Notes: generated by a model not told the origin, from the letters alone. A stretch of DNA of 64,000 nucleotides from Afipia sp. 1NLS2 (GCF_000178995.1 NZ_ADVZ01000002.1:310001-374000); one strand, 5' to 3'. Counted from the first letter of the stretch, positions 19,727-28,904 are shown. Made by a program: numbers and translations.

Positions 19727-20968
19727 ATGTCGCTTCTCGATAGATTTTCGCTTGTTGCCAGAATGGGATCGGTCGCTGCAATTGCGACCGCGCTGGCCGG
19801 AGGCTTGGGTTTTTATGCGGGAAGCGCGGTGGAGGCAGGATCGGTCTCGAGTATGGCCGTTATAATCGGCGGGGTATGTATCGGCACAGGCCTCGTCCTC
19901 TGGACCGTCAAAAGCGGCCTGATGCGGGCCATTCAAGCGCTTGGCGAGAGCTTGCAGGCGATCTCGGCGGGGCGGTTTGGCGGCAGCGTTCCTTATGCCA
20001 CGCAGGGCGGCGAGCTTGGCGCACTGGCGGCGGCCGTTGAGACAGTCCAGAGCAGGATCGCTCATTTGCAGATGATGCAGGGGCAGAACGATGCTGCCCG
20101 GCAGCGTTCGGCCGAGGAGCGGCGGGAGGCGATGGCCTCGCTCGCTGACCGGTTCGAAACCAGCATCAACGCGGTTGTCGAGGCGGTTGCAACATCCGCG
20201 TCGCAAATGCAGTCGACCGCTGAATCAATGGCGGCGAGCGCCAGCAACAACAGCGATCGCGCCTCCGTCGTCGGCAGGGCTTCGGACAATGCGCGACAGA
20301 ATGTGCAGACCGTGGCTGCGGCCGCGGAGGAATTGAACGCTTCGGTCTCGGAAGTCTCGCGTCAGGTGATGCAGTCGAGCGAAATCGCGCGCAAGGCGGT
20401 CGGCGAAGCCGAACAGACCAATTCCACGGTGCAGTTGCTCTCAGGCGGAGCCGAGAAGATCGGACTTGTTGTCCAGCTTATTCAGAGCATCGCCGAACAG
20501 ACCAATCTTCTGGCGCTCAATGCTACCATCGAAGCGGCGCGCGCGGGCGAAGCGGGGCGCGGCTTCGCCGTGGTCGCTTCCGAAGTGAAGGCGCTCGCGA
20601 CACAGACGGCGAAGGCGACCGAGGAAATCGCGTCGCAAGTCACCAACATGCAGTCCACCACGGCGGATGCCGTTCTGGCGATCAGCGGCATCGCCGGTAC
20701 TATCAAGCAGATGAGCGATATCGCAGGCGAAATCTCGTCGGCGGTCGAGAAGCAGGGGGCCGCGACCGGCGAGATTGCCCGCAGCATTCAGGCGGCCGCT
20801 ACGGGCTCCAACGAAATCAGCGAGCATATTGGCGGCGTCGGCGAGGCCGCGGCTGCGACCGGCGCGACGGCGACGGAAGTGCTCGCGCGGGCGCGCGATC
20901 TCGATCAGCAGGCGGGCTTGCTGCGCCGCTCTGTCGAGGAGTTCCTCACGCAGGTACGCGCGGCGTAA
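19727..20968 (+). CDS. Methyl-accepting chemotaxis-type receptor without a sensory domain
   Basis: 413 residues from the ATG at 19727 (GGGGG five bases upstream; ATG 19724 is also possible). Two membrane helices (about residues 12-32 and 40-58) are separated by only a few residues, so there is no periplasmic ligand domain. A HAMP-like linker ([21 protein letters not shown], in part) and a coiled-coil signalling domain follow. The kinase-contact tip [21 protein letters not shown] (in part) and [18 protein letters not shown] are well conserved. It probably senses membrane state or signals through partners. It lies between two efflux systems and is not evidently part of either operon. Confidence 0.88.
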   Translation: MSLLDRFSLVARMGSVAAIATALAGGLGFYAGSAVEAGSVSSMAVIIGGVCIGTGLVLWTVKSGLMRAIQALGESLQAISAGRFGGSVPYATQGGELGALAAAVETVQSRIAHLQMMQGQNDAARQRSAEERREAMASLADRFETSINAVVEAVATSASQMQSTAESMAASASNNSDRASVVGRASDNARQNVQTVAAAAEELNASVSEVSRQVMQSSEIARKAVGEAEQTNSTVQLLSGGAEKIGLVVQLIQSIAEQTNLLALNATIEAARAGEAGRGFAVVASEVKALATQTAKATEEIASQVTNMQSTTADAVLAISGIAGTIKQMSDIAGEISSAVEKQGAATGEIARSIQAAATGSNEISEHIGGVGEAAAATGATATEVLARARDLDQQAGLLRRSVEEFLTQVRAA

Positions 20969-21148
20969 TCAGCATCTATCGTGCCGGATTTGAGAACCCG
21001 ACACCTTTGATTCTCTTCACAAAAGAATCATCTTGGTCTTTTGGCTAGAGGTGGTTGCGCGGGTTGCCCCGCGTGACCATCTTGCCCCGACCGGCATTCG
21101 CCGCATGACACACTTGCTCTCCGCTTGACCCAAGTGCGATTGCAAATC

Positions 21149-21170
21149 TCATCTGGATCGTTTCAGATGA
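21149..21170 (+). promoter_or_regulatory. Inverted-repeat operator upstream of the second RND operon
   Basis: A perfect 7-bp inverted repeat TCATCTG-N8-CAGATGA. A possible -35 (TTGACC, 21125) lies just upstream and the repeat covers the -10 area, about 35-55 bases before the ATG at 21204. Its size and place fit a TetR/MarR-type repressor site; no regulator gene is adjacent. Confidence 0.5.
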
Positions 21171-21203
21171 CGGTGCGTGTTGTTTCTTTCGGGGCTGACT
21201 TGA

Positions 21204-22409
21204 ATGATTGAACGATCCGCGACGCTTTTTCCTTTTCATTCCGTTCGCCTGCCTGCCATCGCGCGTCTTGCCGCCGTGGTAGCGCCGTTGATGGCATTGG
21301 GCCTTTCGGGCTGTGGCCCGAGCCAGAACCAGCAGGCCGCCGCGCCACCGCCTTCCGTTACCGTCGCTCATCCCGTCAAACGGACGGTCACGGACTGGGA
21401 TGAATTCAGCGGGCGCTTCGATGCCGTTGAGCAGGTGCAGATCCGTGCGCGCGTCACCGGCTTTGTCACCGGTGTCGAATTCAAGGACGGTGCCATCGTC
21501 AAGGCTGGCGATCTTCTCTACACGATCGATCCCCGGCAATATCAGGCTGTCGCCGAACAGGCGCAGGGGCAGTTGCAGGACGCCAAGGCCCATGTCGAAC
21601 TCGCCAAACGCGAATTGGAGCGCGCCAGCTCGCTGATCAAAACCGATGCGGTCTCGCAATCGGTCGTCGATCAGCGCACCCAGCAATTGCAGACTGCAGA
21701 GGCTTCCGCTCTGCAGGCCGAGGGTGCATTGAAGCGTGCGCAGCTCGATGTGGAATTCAGCCAGGTCCGTGCGCCGATCACCGGGCGTATCAGCCGCCAT
21801 CTTGTGACCGTTGGCAATCTCGTGCAGGGCAGCGAAAGCGGCGCGACGCTTCTGACCTCGATCGTGTCGATGGACCCGATTCATCTTTACTTCGACATGG
21901 ATGAATCGATCTATCTGAAGAATTCGAGACTCTGGTTCGAGGGCAAGCGCCCGAGTTCGCGCGATACGCCGAACCCCGTGCAGGTGCTGCTTGCGGGCGA
22001 AACCAAGCCCTCGCACATGGGCAAGATGGACTTCCTGGATAACCGGCTCGACGTCGGCACCGGAACGTTGCGTGGCCGCGCGCTGGTCGACAATCACGAC
22101 CTTTCGATTTTGCCCGGACAATTCGCGCGGGTTCGCGTGCTGGGCAGTTCGCCGTACGAGGCGTTGCTGCTGCCGGACACCGCGATTGCCACCGATCAGT
22201 CGCGAAAGATCGTGTTCGTCGTCAAGAGCGACAATACGGTGATCGCGAAACCCGTGGTGCTTGGTCCCATCGACGATGGGCTGCGAGTCATCAGGGAAGG
22301 GCTGAATGCGGATGACAACGTCATCATCGAAGGGCTGCAGCGCGCGCGCATAGGCGCGAAAGTTTCGCCGCACGCGCCGGAATCCGACAAGGGCAACGCC
22401 AAGCCATGA
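21204..22409 (+). CDS. RND membrane fusion lipoprotein (AcrA/MexE type)
   Basis: 401-residue adaptor with a lipoprotein signal: MALGLSGC at residues 32-39 puts the lipid on Cys39. Lipoyl-type half-motifs (RARVTGFVTGVEFKDGAIVKAG, in part; VRAPITGRISRH) flank a short alpha-hairpin with the MexE-like EQAQGQLQDAKAHVELAKREL register. Barrel and membrane-proximal domains complete it. The stop overlaps the permease ATG by four bases (ATGA), giving tight coupling. It delivers drugs from the pump at 22406 to an outer-membrane channel. Confidence 0.92.
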   Translation: MIERSATLFPFHSVRLPAIARLAAVVAPLMALGLSGCGPSQNQQAAAPPPSVTVAHPVKRTVTDWDEFSGRFDAVEQVQIRARVTGFVTGVEFKDGAIVKAGDLLYTIDPRQYQAVAEQAQGQLQDAKAHVELAKRELERASSLIKTDAVSQSVVDQRTQQLQTAEASALQAEGALKRAQLDVEFSQVRAPITGRISRHLVTVGNLVQGSESGATLLTSIVSMDPIHLYFDMDESIYLKNSRLWFEGKRPSSRDTPNPVQVLLAGETKPSHMGKMDFLDNRLDVGTGTLRGRALVDNHDLSILPGQFARVRVLGSSPYEALLLPDTAIATDQSRKIVFVVKSDNTVIAKPVVLGPIDDGLRVIREGLNADDNVIIEGLQRARIGAKVSPHAPESDKGNAKP

Positions 22410-25400
22410 ACCTCGGCCGTCTTTCCATCAATCAGCCCATCCTCGCGATGGTGCTGTCGATTGTGCTGCTGATCGTCGGCGCGATTGCCTACACCACGCT
22501 GCCTGTCGCTGAGTATCCGCAGGTTGCGCCGCCGACCGTTGTCGTCACCACGCAATATCCTGGCGCGTCGGCGCAGACGGTGTCCGACACCGTTGCGACG
22601 CCGATCGAGCAGCAGATCAACGGCGTCGAGGACATGCTGTACATGTACAGCCAGGCGACCTCCGACGGACAGTTGAAGATCACCATCACTTTCAAGCTCG
22701 GTACCGATCTCGACAAGGCGCAGGTGCTGGTCCAGAACCGCGTGGCGATCGCGCAGCCGCAATTGCCGGAGGAGGTGCAGCGCAACGGCGTCGTCACCCG
22801 CAAGAACAGCCCCGACCTTCTGATGGTCGTGTTCATGCTGTCGCCGAACGACGCTTACGACCAGCTTTATATCTCGAACTATGCGTTGCGGCAGGTACGC
22901 GATCAGTTGCTGCGGCTCGACGGCATCGGCGACATCCAGATTTTCGGCGCGCGCGACTATTCGATGCGGCTGTGGCTCGATCCGGACAAGATCGCCAATC
23001 TCGGCATGACGGCGGGAGATGTTCTTGCGGCCATTCGCGCGCAGAACCTGCAGATCGCGGGCGGCATTCTCGGCGAGCCTCCGATTGCGGATCGTGCCCT
23101 TCAGGAGAGCCTGACCTTTACCGGCCGTCTGAAAGATCCGTCGCAGTTCGAGGATATCGTCATCAAGGCGGGCGCGGACGGGCGCACCGTGCGGCTGCGC
23201 GACGTAGCTCGGATCGAACTTGGGGCGCTGTCCTACACCACCAACAGCTTCCTGCTTCGCAAATCCGCGGTCGCGCTGCTGGTCTCGCAGCGGCCGGGGT
23301 CCAACGCGCTGGCGACGTCGAAAAACATCTCGAACGAGATGGAGAGGCTGAAGGCCGGTTTTCCGCCCGGGCTTGAATACAACATCGGCTACAACCCGAC
23401 CGAATTCATCGCGCAGTCGGTCAGCGAACTCATCAAGACGATCTATGAAGCGATGGTCCTCGTCGTCATCGTCGTGCTGGTGTTTCTGCAGGGTTGGCGG
23501 CCCGCGATCATTCCGATCGTGGCGATCCCGGTGTCGCTGGTCGGCACCTTCGCGGTGATGGCCGCGCTCGGGTTCTCGGTCAACAATCTGACGCTGTTCG
23601 GCCTGGTGCTGGCGGTCGGCATCGTTGTCGACGATGCGATCGTGGTCGTCGAAAATGTCGAGCGCCACCTTGGCGCCGGGATGACCCGGCGGGACGCAGC
23701 CCTTCTCACGATGCAGGAGGTGGGCGGCGCGCTCGTTTCGATCGCGCTGGTGCTGTGCGCGGTGTTTGTGCCGACCGCCTTTCTTGGCGGCATCTCCGGG
23801 CAGTTCTTCCAGCAATTCGCGGTGACGATTGCGGTCGCGACCGCAATCTCGTGCTTCTGCTCGCTGACCCTGTCGCCGGCGCTGGCGTCTCTCATTCTGG
23901 AATCGCATCACGAGAAGAGGCCGCCCGCCAAATGGAATCTTCCCGCACAGTGGTGGGGACGATTTACAGGTTATTTCAATCGCGGGTTTGATTGGCTGTC
24001 GGACAGTTATGCCACGGCGGCTGATTTCGTGATCCGTCATTCCGTGGTGATGCTTGGAGTTTATGGGTTGCTGATCGGCTCGGCCGGGTGGCTGCTTGTC
24101 AGCACGCCGAAAGGATTCATTCCGGCGCAGGATCGTGGCTACGTCATCATCTCGGTGCAATTGCCGGGCGCGGCCTCGCTGGCGCGTACCACGGCGGTTG
24201 TGCGCCAGATCGAGAACATCGCGCTTGGTACCCCGGGCATCATTCGCGTGGCGGCATTCGCGGGCCTGTCGGGCGCGACACGCACGCAGGCGAGTAATGC
24301 GGCGGCACTCTTTCCAGTATTCGATGAGCCGGAGGAGCGGGCCCGTAAGGGGCTGACCGCGCAGGTGATTACGAACGAACTTCGCAAGCGGCTCTCCAAG
24401 ATCGAAAGCGCCTTTATCATCGTGGTACCGCCACCGGCCGTGCCGGGCATCGGCACCGGCGGCGGTTTTGCGATGCGTGTGCAGGACCGCGAGGGGCGGG
24501 GACCTGAACTGCTCGCCGCCGCGACAACGGAATTGGTCGCCGCGGCCAGAAAGGCGCCGGGCCTGACGGCCGTGTTCTCGCCGTTTACCGCGGACACTCC
24601 GCAGGTTTTTGTCGATATCGATCGGCAGAAGGCACAGATGTTGAGAGTGCCGATCCAGAATGTGACGGAAGCGATCGAGACCTATTTCGGGTCGACCTAC
24701 GTCAACGACTTCAACATTCTGGGCCGCACCTATCATGTCACGGCTCAGGCCGACTTGCCGTTCCGCAGGGAGACAACCGATCTTGCCCGCGTGAAAACCC
24801 GCAATTTGGCTGGCGACATGGTGCTGTTGGGCAGCGTGCTCAATTTCCGCAACATCTCCGGCCCGGATCGCGTGGCGCGCTACAATCTTTATCCGACGGC
24901 GGAATTGCAGGGCGATACGCTGCCCGGCACCAGTTCGGCCACGGCCATCGAGGAGATGAAGAAGCTAGCGGCGGATATTCTGCCGAGCGGGTTCTCCTAT
25001 GAATGGACCGACCTCTCGTATCAGCAGGTGACGGCGGCGAATGCGGGACTTTATGTATTCCCGGTCTGCGTTCTGTTCGTGTTCCTTGTGCTCGCCGCAC
25101 AATATGGAAGCTGGACGCTGCCGCTGTCGGTTATCCTGATCGTACCGATGTGCCTGCTCGCTGCCACCATTGGCGTGCGCATCATCGGGCAGGACATCAA
25201 TATCCTGACACAGATCGGGTTTGTCGTGCTGGTGGGGTTAGCTGCGAAGAACGCAATTCTGATCGTCGAATTCGCGCGCGACATCGAGCATGAGGGCAAG
25301 GACACGCTGCATGCGGTGATCGAGGCGTGCCGCCTGCGGCTGCGGCCGATCCTGATGACTTCGTTCGCCTTCATCCTTGGCGTGCTGCCGCTGGTGATCT

Positions 25401-25573
25401 CGACCGGTTCGGGCTCGGAGATGCGTCAGGCGGTCGGCGTCGCGGTGTTCTTTGGAATGCTGGGCGTGACGCTGTTCGGACTGCTGTTCACGCCGATCTT
25501 CTACATGCTGATCCGCAAGCTGTTCCCGGGTTCGGTGACGATACCGAGCAAGGATCTCGGCGCGAACATCTGA
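22406..25573 (+). CDS. RND efflux permease, AcrB/MexF-type
   Basis: 1055-residue HAE1-family proton/drug antiporter. Signatures are TLPVAEYPQVAPPTV at residue 31, the TM4 pair in GIVVDDAIVVVENVERH, and the TM10 Lys in GLAAKNAILIVEFARD, so the proton relay is complete, unlike the pump at 15206. The RND proton-relay Arg region is also normal. Likely substrates are hydrophobic or amphipathic antibiotics, but specificity cannot be read from sequence. It is the second gene of a two-gene operon with no outer-membrane component. Confidence 0.94.
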   Translation: MNLGRLSINQPILAMVLSIVLLIVGAIAYTTLPVAEYPQVAPPTVVVTTQYPGASAQTVSDTVATPIEQQINGVEDMLYMYSQATSDGQLKITITFKLGTDLDKAQVLVQNRVAIAQPQLPEEVQRNGVVTRKNSPDLLMVVFMLSPNDAYDQLYISNYALRQVRDQLLRLDGIGDIQIFGARDYSMRLWLDPDKIANLGMTAGDVLAAIRAQNLQIAGGILGEPPIADRALQESLTFTGRLKDPSQFEDIVIKAGADGRTVRLRDVARIELGALSYTTNSFLLRKSAVALLVSQRPGSNALATSKNISNEMERLKAGFPPGLEYNIGYNPTEFIAQSVSELIKTIYEAMVLVVIVVLVFLQGWRPAIIPIVAIPVSLVGTFAVMAALGFSVNNLTLFGLVLAVGIVVDDAIVVVENVERHLGAGMTRRDAALLTMQEVGGALVSIALVLCAVFVPTAFLGGISGQFFQQFAVTIAVATAISCFCSLTLSPALASLILESHHEKRPPAKWNLPAQWWGRFTGYFNRGFDWLSDSYATAADFVIRHSVVMLGVYGLLIGSAGWLLVSTPKGFIPAQDRGYVIISVQLPGAASLARTTAVVRQIENIALGTPGIIRVAAFAGLSGATRTQASNAAALFPVFDEPEERARKGLTAQVITNELRKRLSKIESAFIIVVPPPAVPGIGTGGGFAMRVQDREGRGPELLAAATTELVAAARKAPGLTAVFSPFTADTPQVFVDIDRQKAQMLRVPIQNVTEAIETYFGSTYVNDFNILGRTYHVTAQADLPFRRETTDLARVKTRNLAGDMVLLGSVLNFRNISGPDRVARYNLYPTAELQGDTLPGTSSATAIEEMKKLAADILPSGFSYEWTDLSYQQVTAANAGLYVFPVCVLFVFLVLAAQYGSWTLPLSVILIVPMCLLAATIGVRIIGQDINILTQIGFVVLVGLAAKNAILIVEFARDIEHEGKDTLHAVIEACRLRLRPILMTSFAFILGVLPLVISTGSGSEMRQAVGVAVFFGMLGVTLFGLLFTPIFYMLIRKLFPGSVTIPSKDLGANI

Positions 25574-25576
25574 GTG

Positions 25577-25601
25577 GGAACGTCGACGTAAAGGAGGCGT
25601 T
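25577..25601 (+). promoter_or_regulatory. EcfG-type general stress promoter
   Basis: GGAAC (25577-25581), 16 bases, then CGTT (25598-25601), matching the alphaproteobacterial EcfG consensus GGAAC-N16-17-CGTT. It is intergenic and about 30 bases ahead of the ATG at 25633, a natural promoter position. Confidence 0.6.
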
Positions 25602-25632
25602 GACCGGATTATTCCGTTCTCAGGAGAGGATC

Positions 25633-25782
25633 ATGATCCGGAAACTGGCGTCGGGCGAATACCGGCTGTACTCACGCAAGGTCAATCCGAAGACCGGCAA
25701 GCGCCGTAATCTCGGCACGTTCAAGTCGCGCACGGCGGCGGAGAAGCACGAGCGCGACGTGCAGTACTTCAAGCGGCACTGA
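25633..25782 (+). CDS. Small basic protein, probable general stress gene
   Basis: 49 residues, ATG at 25633 with AGGAGAGG seven bases upstream, a strong ribosome site. The sequence is Lys/Arg-rich (MIRKLASGEYRLYSRKVNP...) and lacks a membrane helix or signal. It reads like a small beta-hairpin protein with nucleic-acid-like charge, similar to short conserved proteins of Bradyrhizobium-type genomes annotated only as hypothetical. The EcfG-type promoter directly upstream is the best clue to function. Confidence 0.75.
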   Translation: MIRKLASGEYRLYSRKVNPKTGKRRNLGTFKSRTAAEKHERDVQYFKRH

Positions 25783-25785
25783 ATG

Positions 25786-26466
25786 TCAGACGCGTCCGCT
25801 GACGGGGATCAACGCGCCGGTAACGGCGCTGGCCTCGGGACTTGCGAGAAACAGGATGACGCTCGCCAGTTCCTGCGGAGTGACCCAGCTGGAGAAATCC
25901 GCCTTCGGCATGTCGCGGCGGTTGGCTGGCGTGTCGATGGTGGATGGCAGCACGGCGTTGACCGTGACCTTGCCCTTGAGTTCGGCCGCGAGCGTTTCGG
26001 TCAGGCGATGCACGCCGGACTTGGAGGCAGCATAGGGGCCCATGCCCGCACCCGCCTTCAGGGCTCCTAGCGCGCCGATGTTAATGATGCGCCCCGACCC
26101 CGAAGCGGTCAGATGCGGGATTGCCGCACGCGAGGCATTCAACGCAGTCAGTGTGTTGACGCGGTAGAGCCGCTCCCAGGTCGCCGTGTCGCCCTCAGCC
26201 ACGGTCTGGAATGAAAAGGCACCGGCGATGTTGATGAGCGCATCGAGCCGCCCGTAATGGGCGACAGCCGCTTCGACGGCACGATTAGCTTCGCTCGGTT
26301 CGGCAAGGTCGATGCCGCCGATCTCGATGCGGGTCGGCCGTGGCGTGCCTCGGGCCGCGGCATGATCGATCAGGGCGAGGCGCGCGCCGCGTTCAGCCGC
26401 TTCCGCGACCACCGCACGGCCGAGCGCACCCGAGGCGCCGGTGATCGCGACGACTCTGTCCTGCAT
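25786..26466 (-). CDS. Short-chain dehydrogenase/reductase lacking the catalytic Ser
   Basis: 226 residues with the classical SDR Rossmann fold: TGASGALGRAV (TGxxxGxG, residues 9-19), the NIAG-type strand (INIAGAF) and the active-site YAASK near 155. The residue 13 before the Tyr, normally the catalytic Ser, falls in NIGALGALKAGAGMGPY and is Ala. The protein ends at SGRV, so it is slightly short. Substrate unknown. It may be catalytically weak, or use another residue. Confidence 0.85.
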   Translation of the reverse strand: MQDRVVAITGASGALGRAVVAEAAERGARLALIDHAAARGTPRPTRIEIGGIDLAEPSEANRAVEAAVAHYGRLDALINIAGAFSFQTVAEGDTATWERLYRVNTLTALNASRAAIPHLTASGSGRIINIGALGALKAGAGMGPYAASKSGVHRLTETLAAELKGKVTVNAVLPSTIDTPANRRDMPKADFSSWVTPQELASVILFLASPEASAVTGALIPVSGRV

Positions 26467-26504
26467 CGATGCTCTCCGCTGTGGCGGGCCTTGAGGCTGT
26501 GCCG

Positions 26505-27125
26505 TTACAAGCTGAAAATACTGACGTCACGCAGCAACGCGCTGGCGCGGGTTGTGGCGGCGGAGTCGGGCAGCGAACCATCGAGCCGCTCGTTGTCGCG
26601 CCGGTCGGTATCGAAGACCTGCTTGGGCGTCAATGCGGCGCGCTCCCGGCCGAACACCGGCGTCTCCAGCCATGACGGCTTCGGCGGAAGCAGGCGCATC
26701 GAGCCGAACGCTGCCGTCTCGATATGATCCTCCGTGGTGTCGTCATCATTGCCGGCCGGATCGTCTGCCAACTCATTTGCCGAATCATCCGCCGCAATTT
26801 GGCTGTCCGTTGAATCGGAATCGTCGGCCTTCAGGGCAAACAGGGGTGCTTCGCGCGACTTGCGGAACGGGAAGGGGACGTCTTCCATCACGGTCACGTC
26901 GTCGCTGGCGGGCTTGTGCGGCTCCGGTGCGGCTGCACGCGGCGCCGGGATCACATCTTCCCCCACGGGACGGTCGATCTCATGGCCGCAACCAGCGCAG
27001 CCATAGGTGAAGGAGACGCGATCGGCGGTCCACTGCACGTCCTTCACGCCCATCAGGTGCTGGGTACAATGGGGGCAGATCACGACGTCGGGTTTGAAAT
27101 CGCGAAGCTGAACGTGACTGAGCAT
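26505..27125 (-). CDS. Zinc-ribbon protein of unknown function
   Basis: 206 residues from ATG 27125 (GGAGG upstream). The N-terminus has two CxxC pairs (VICPHCTQHL and YGCAGCGHEI, residues 17-46), a zinc ribbon. The rest is a long, acidic, Asp/Ser/Thr-rich region without predicted fold and a short C-terminal helical end (DSAATTRASALLRDVSIFSL). There is no enzyme motif. It could be a nucleic-acid or protein-binding adaptor. It lies upstream of the SDR gene on the same strand with a 38-base gap. Confidence 0.65.
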   Translation of the reverse strand: MLSHVQLRDFKPDVVICPHCTQHLMGVKDVQWTADRVSFTYGCAGCGHEIDRPVGEDVIPAPRAAAPEPHKPASDDVTVMEDVPFPFRKSREAPLFALKADDSDSTDSQIAADDSANELADDPAGNDDDTTEDHIETAAFGSMRLLPPKPSWLETPVFGRERAALTPKQVFDTDRRDNERLDGSLPDSAATTRASALLRDVSIFSL

Positions 27126-27415
27126 GGGGATACCCTCCGCACGCGCGAGCGGAGAACCCGGAACGGACGCCGACTCGCCACAACACACGGCCGGAATTTA
27201 CGCCGCCGCCGCTCGGATTCGTGGGCCGAAGCCGCGTCATGCACAGCTTATTTGACGCTGTGGAAAGGCCGATCCGGACCCCTCCGCGGGATTTGTTACA
27301 TGCCCGGAAAAAAATTTCCCGGCGTTACGGCCCGGGAAGCGGCGTAACGGCGGCGGAAGCGGGCCGTAGGGACCAGAGGCGGCGTGACCGTCTTTCCATT
27401 GAAGAGGATCATCCT

Positions 27416-27658
27416 ATGAACACCAGTGTCCGGATTTCGCTCATTGCCTCGGCCCTTGTCGCGGTGGCTGCTTTTGCCGCCCCGGCGATCGCGCAGGACA
27501 AGATGGGCCACGATGCGATGAAGCAGGATCAGATGTCGAAGGATCACATGAAGAAGGGCGATGCGATGACGAAGGACGGCATGTCCAAGGACGCGATGAA
27601 GAAACATGACGGCATGAAGAACGACGCGATGAAGCCTGCGGACGGCATGAAGAAGTAA
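27416..27658 (+). CDS. Pentapeptide MXKDX repeat protein (secreted)
   Basis: 80 residues: signal peptide (residues 1-26, ending PAIAQ) followed by about ten tandem five-residue units on the pattern M-x-K-D-x (DKMGHDAMKQDQMSKDHMKK and similar). The mature protein is almost entirely Met, Lys, Asp and His. This matches the small family named for the MXKDX repeat. Role unknown; the Met/His/Asp content suggests periplasmic metal (copper or silver) binding. Start ATG 27416 with GAGGAT upstream. Confidence 0.85.
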   Translation: MNTSVRISLIASALVAVAAFAAPAIAQDKMGHDAMKQDQMSKDHMKKGDAMTKDGMSKDAMKKHDGMKNDAMKPADGMKK

Positions 27659-27671
27659 GCGCCCGCGCCGG

Positions 27672-27702
27672 TGTCCTGCGGCGCCCTCCGGGCCGCGGGA
27701 CA
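27672..27702 (+). terminator. Hairpin between convergent genes
   Basis: A 10-bp stem with one mismatch (TGTCCTGCGG / CCGCGGGACA, 11-base loop) lies between the stops at 27658 and 27713. No T-run follows, so its role as a terminator is tentative. Confidence 0.4.
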
Positions 27703-27712
27703 TTGGCGGCCC

Positions 27713-28663
27713 TTAATGCCTGACGAAGTAAAGCGGTGTGCGCAGGGTGAACTGGAACGCAGGCTTCGGCGTCCAGAACATCGTTGCGGTCAGGCCGAAC
27801 AGGCGGTTGTCGTTGTCGTCCATCCGGTCGAGGTCGGCCCGGAGGATTGGCTGGGTGAAGGAGCGCAGCGACAGCAGCGACTGGCCGGGTGGCAGGAACG
27901 GGGCGAGCGCCGAGGTGTTCGCGCCCCCGAACGACTGGACGCCCGCACGGCCGGTCAGCTTCCAGTTGTTGGGCCATTGGTAATAGGCGCCGACATAGCC
28001 GATGATTGCCGGGCGGACCGAGGCGAGCCCGGAATCGACCCGGATATTGGTCACTTGCACGCCTGCGAGCAGGGCCCGCGTCTCGTCGGTATCGAAAGCG
28101 TAGGCCGCCTCGGTGACCGTGGTGAGATTGGTCGTCGATAGCGGGCCTTCGGTTGCGGACTTGGTGAGCGTCGAGAGCACCGTCACGGTGGGGAGCGGCC
28201 CGCCGTTCTGCTCGATGATGTCGGCCTGAATGCCGACGTTCCAACTCGCGACAGCCACCGACGACCAGGGCGTGAGATCGGTTTTCGAGGTACTCGCCGT
28301 GATCCCCCCAAATACCGAGAAGCGCTCGTTGAAATCGACGGTCAGCGGCAGGTCGATCGAGGCTCCCTGGCCCGAGACCGACGACAGGGATGACAAAGAG
28401 GGCAGCGACAACGAATTGCCGAAGCCGATATTCAGCGTCCCGGCGGGCACGGTGAAATAGTTGGTCCGCATGTCGACATAGATATTCGGCAGTTGCGAGG
28501 CACTCGCCTTCGGGGCCTTGGCATCGTCCTCGCCGTTGCCCGCGAGAGCCGCCGTCGGACAAGCCGCCGCCAAGGCCAGCAGGGCTGCAACGGCGAAGTG
28601 CTTCCGCCGGCCTACAGGGCACGGGCGGGAAAAGGATATATGTCGTGTGATGTCAGCAGTCAC
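27713..28663 (-). CDS. Outer-membrane-type beta-rich protein of unknown function
   Basis: About 316 residues from the GTG at 28663; the TTG at 28723 is less likely. The signal peptide is KHFAVAALLALAAACPTAALAG, and the mature protein is rich in Ser/Thr/Gly with alternating hydrophobic strands (LTVDFNERFSVFGGITAS, VAVASWNVGIQADII, AIIGYVGAYYQWPNNWKLTGRAGVQ in part). It ends in an aromatic-containing strand (FQFTLRTPLYFVRH), as in beta-barrels. No known family recognised. It converges with the MXKDX gene. Confidence 0.6.
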   Translation of the reverse strand: MTADITRHISFSRPCPVGRRKHFAVAALLALAAACPTAALAGNGEDDAKAPKASASQLPNIYVDMRTNYFTVPAGTLNIGFGNSLSLPSLSSLSSVSGQGASIDLPLTVDFNERFSVFGGITASTSKTDLTPWSSVAVASWNVGIQADIIEQNGGPLPTVTVLSTLTKSATEGPLSTTNLTTVTEAAYAFDTDETRALLAGVQVTNIRVDSGLASVRPAIIGYVGAYYQWPNNWKLTGRAGVQSFGGANTSALAPFLPPGQSLLSLRSFTQPILRADLDRMDDNDNRLFGLTATMFWTPKPAFQFTLRTPLYFVRH

Positions 28664-28888
28664 CCAAGCGAGCCCCGGCCGAACGGCAGGTCTGCGCGTT
28701 CGCTTGCCTCGCAGTATAGGCAAGCTGGGCGTGCCGCCAAGGCTGACAGAACCGAGGCATCGATTCGCCTCTCATCAAGAAGCAAAATTTTCCCGGCAAA
28801 TTTGTCTCAAGGCACGGATTGATCCGCGCCGCGTCAGGGAGGGCTGTTACAGGCCATTGGAAAGGCGTGTCTTTTGTACCCGCGCCGA

Positions 28889-28904
28889 TGGCACGCGGCT
28901 TGCT
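28889..28904 (+). promoter_or_regulatory. Sigma-54 promoter (-24/-12)
   Basis: TGGCAC-GCGGC-TTGCT matches the full TGGCACG-N4-TTGCW consensus. It differs from the dctA promoter at 33000 only in two spacer bases, and both continue as TTGCTGA. Expected transcription start is near 28915, 38 bases before the ATG at 28953. Confidence 0.75.

Noticed and set aside
22196-24736. An 846-codon minus-strand frame inside the second RND operon
   Set aside because: Same shadow pattern over conserved permease codons.
27302-27322. Near-palindrome CCCGGAAA...TTTCCCGG as an operator
   Set aside because: One central mismatch, GC-rich context and no gene start at a suitable distance; too weak to call.
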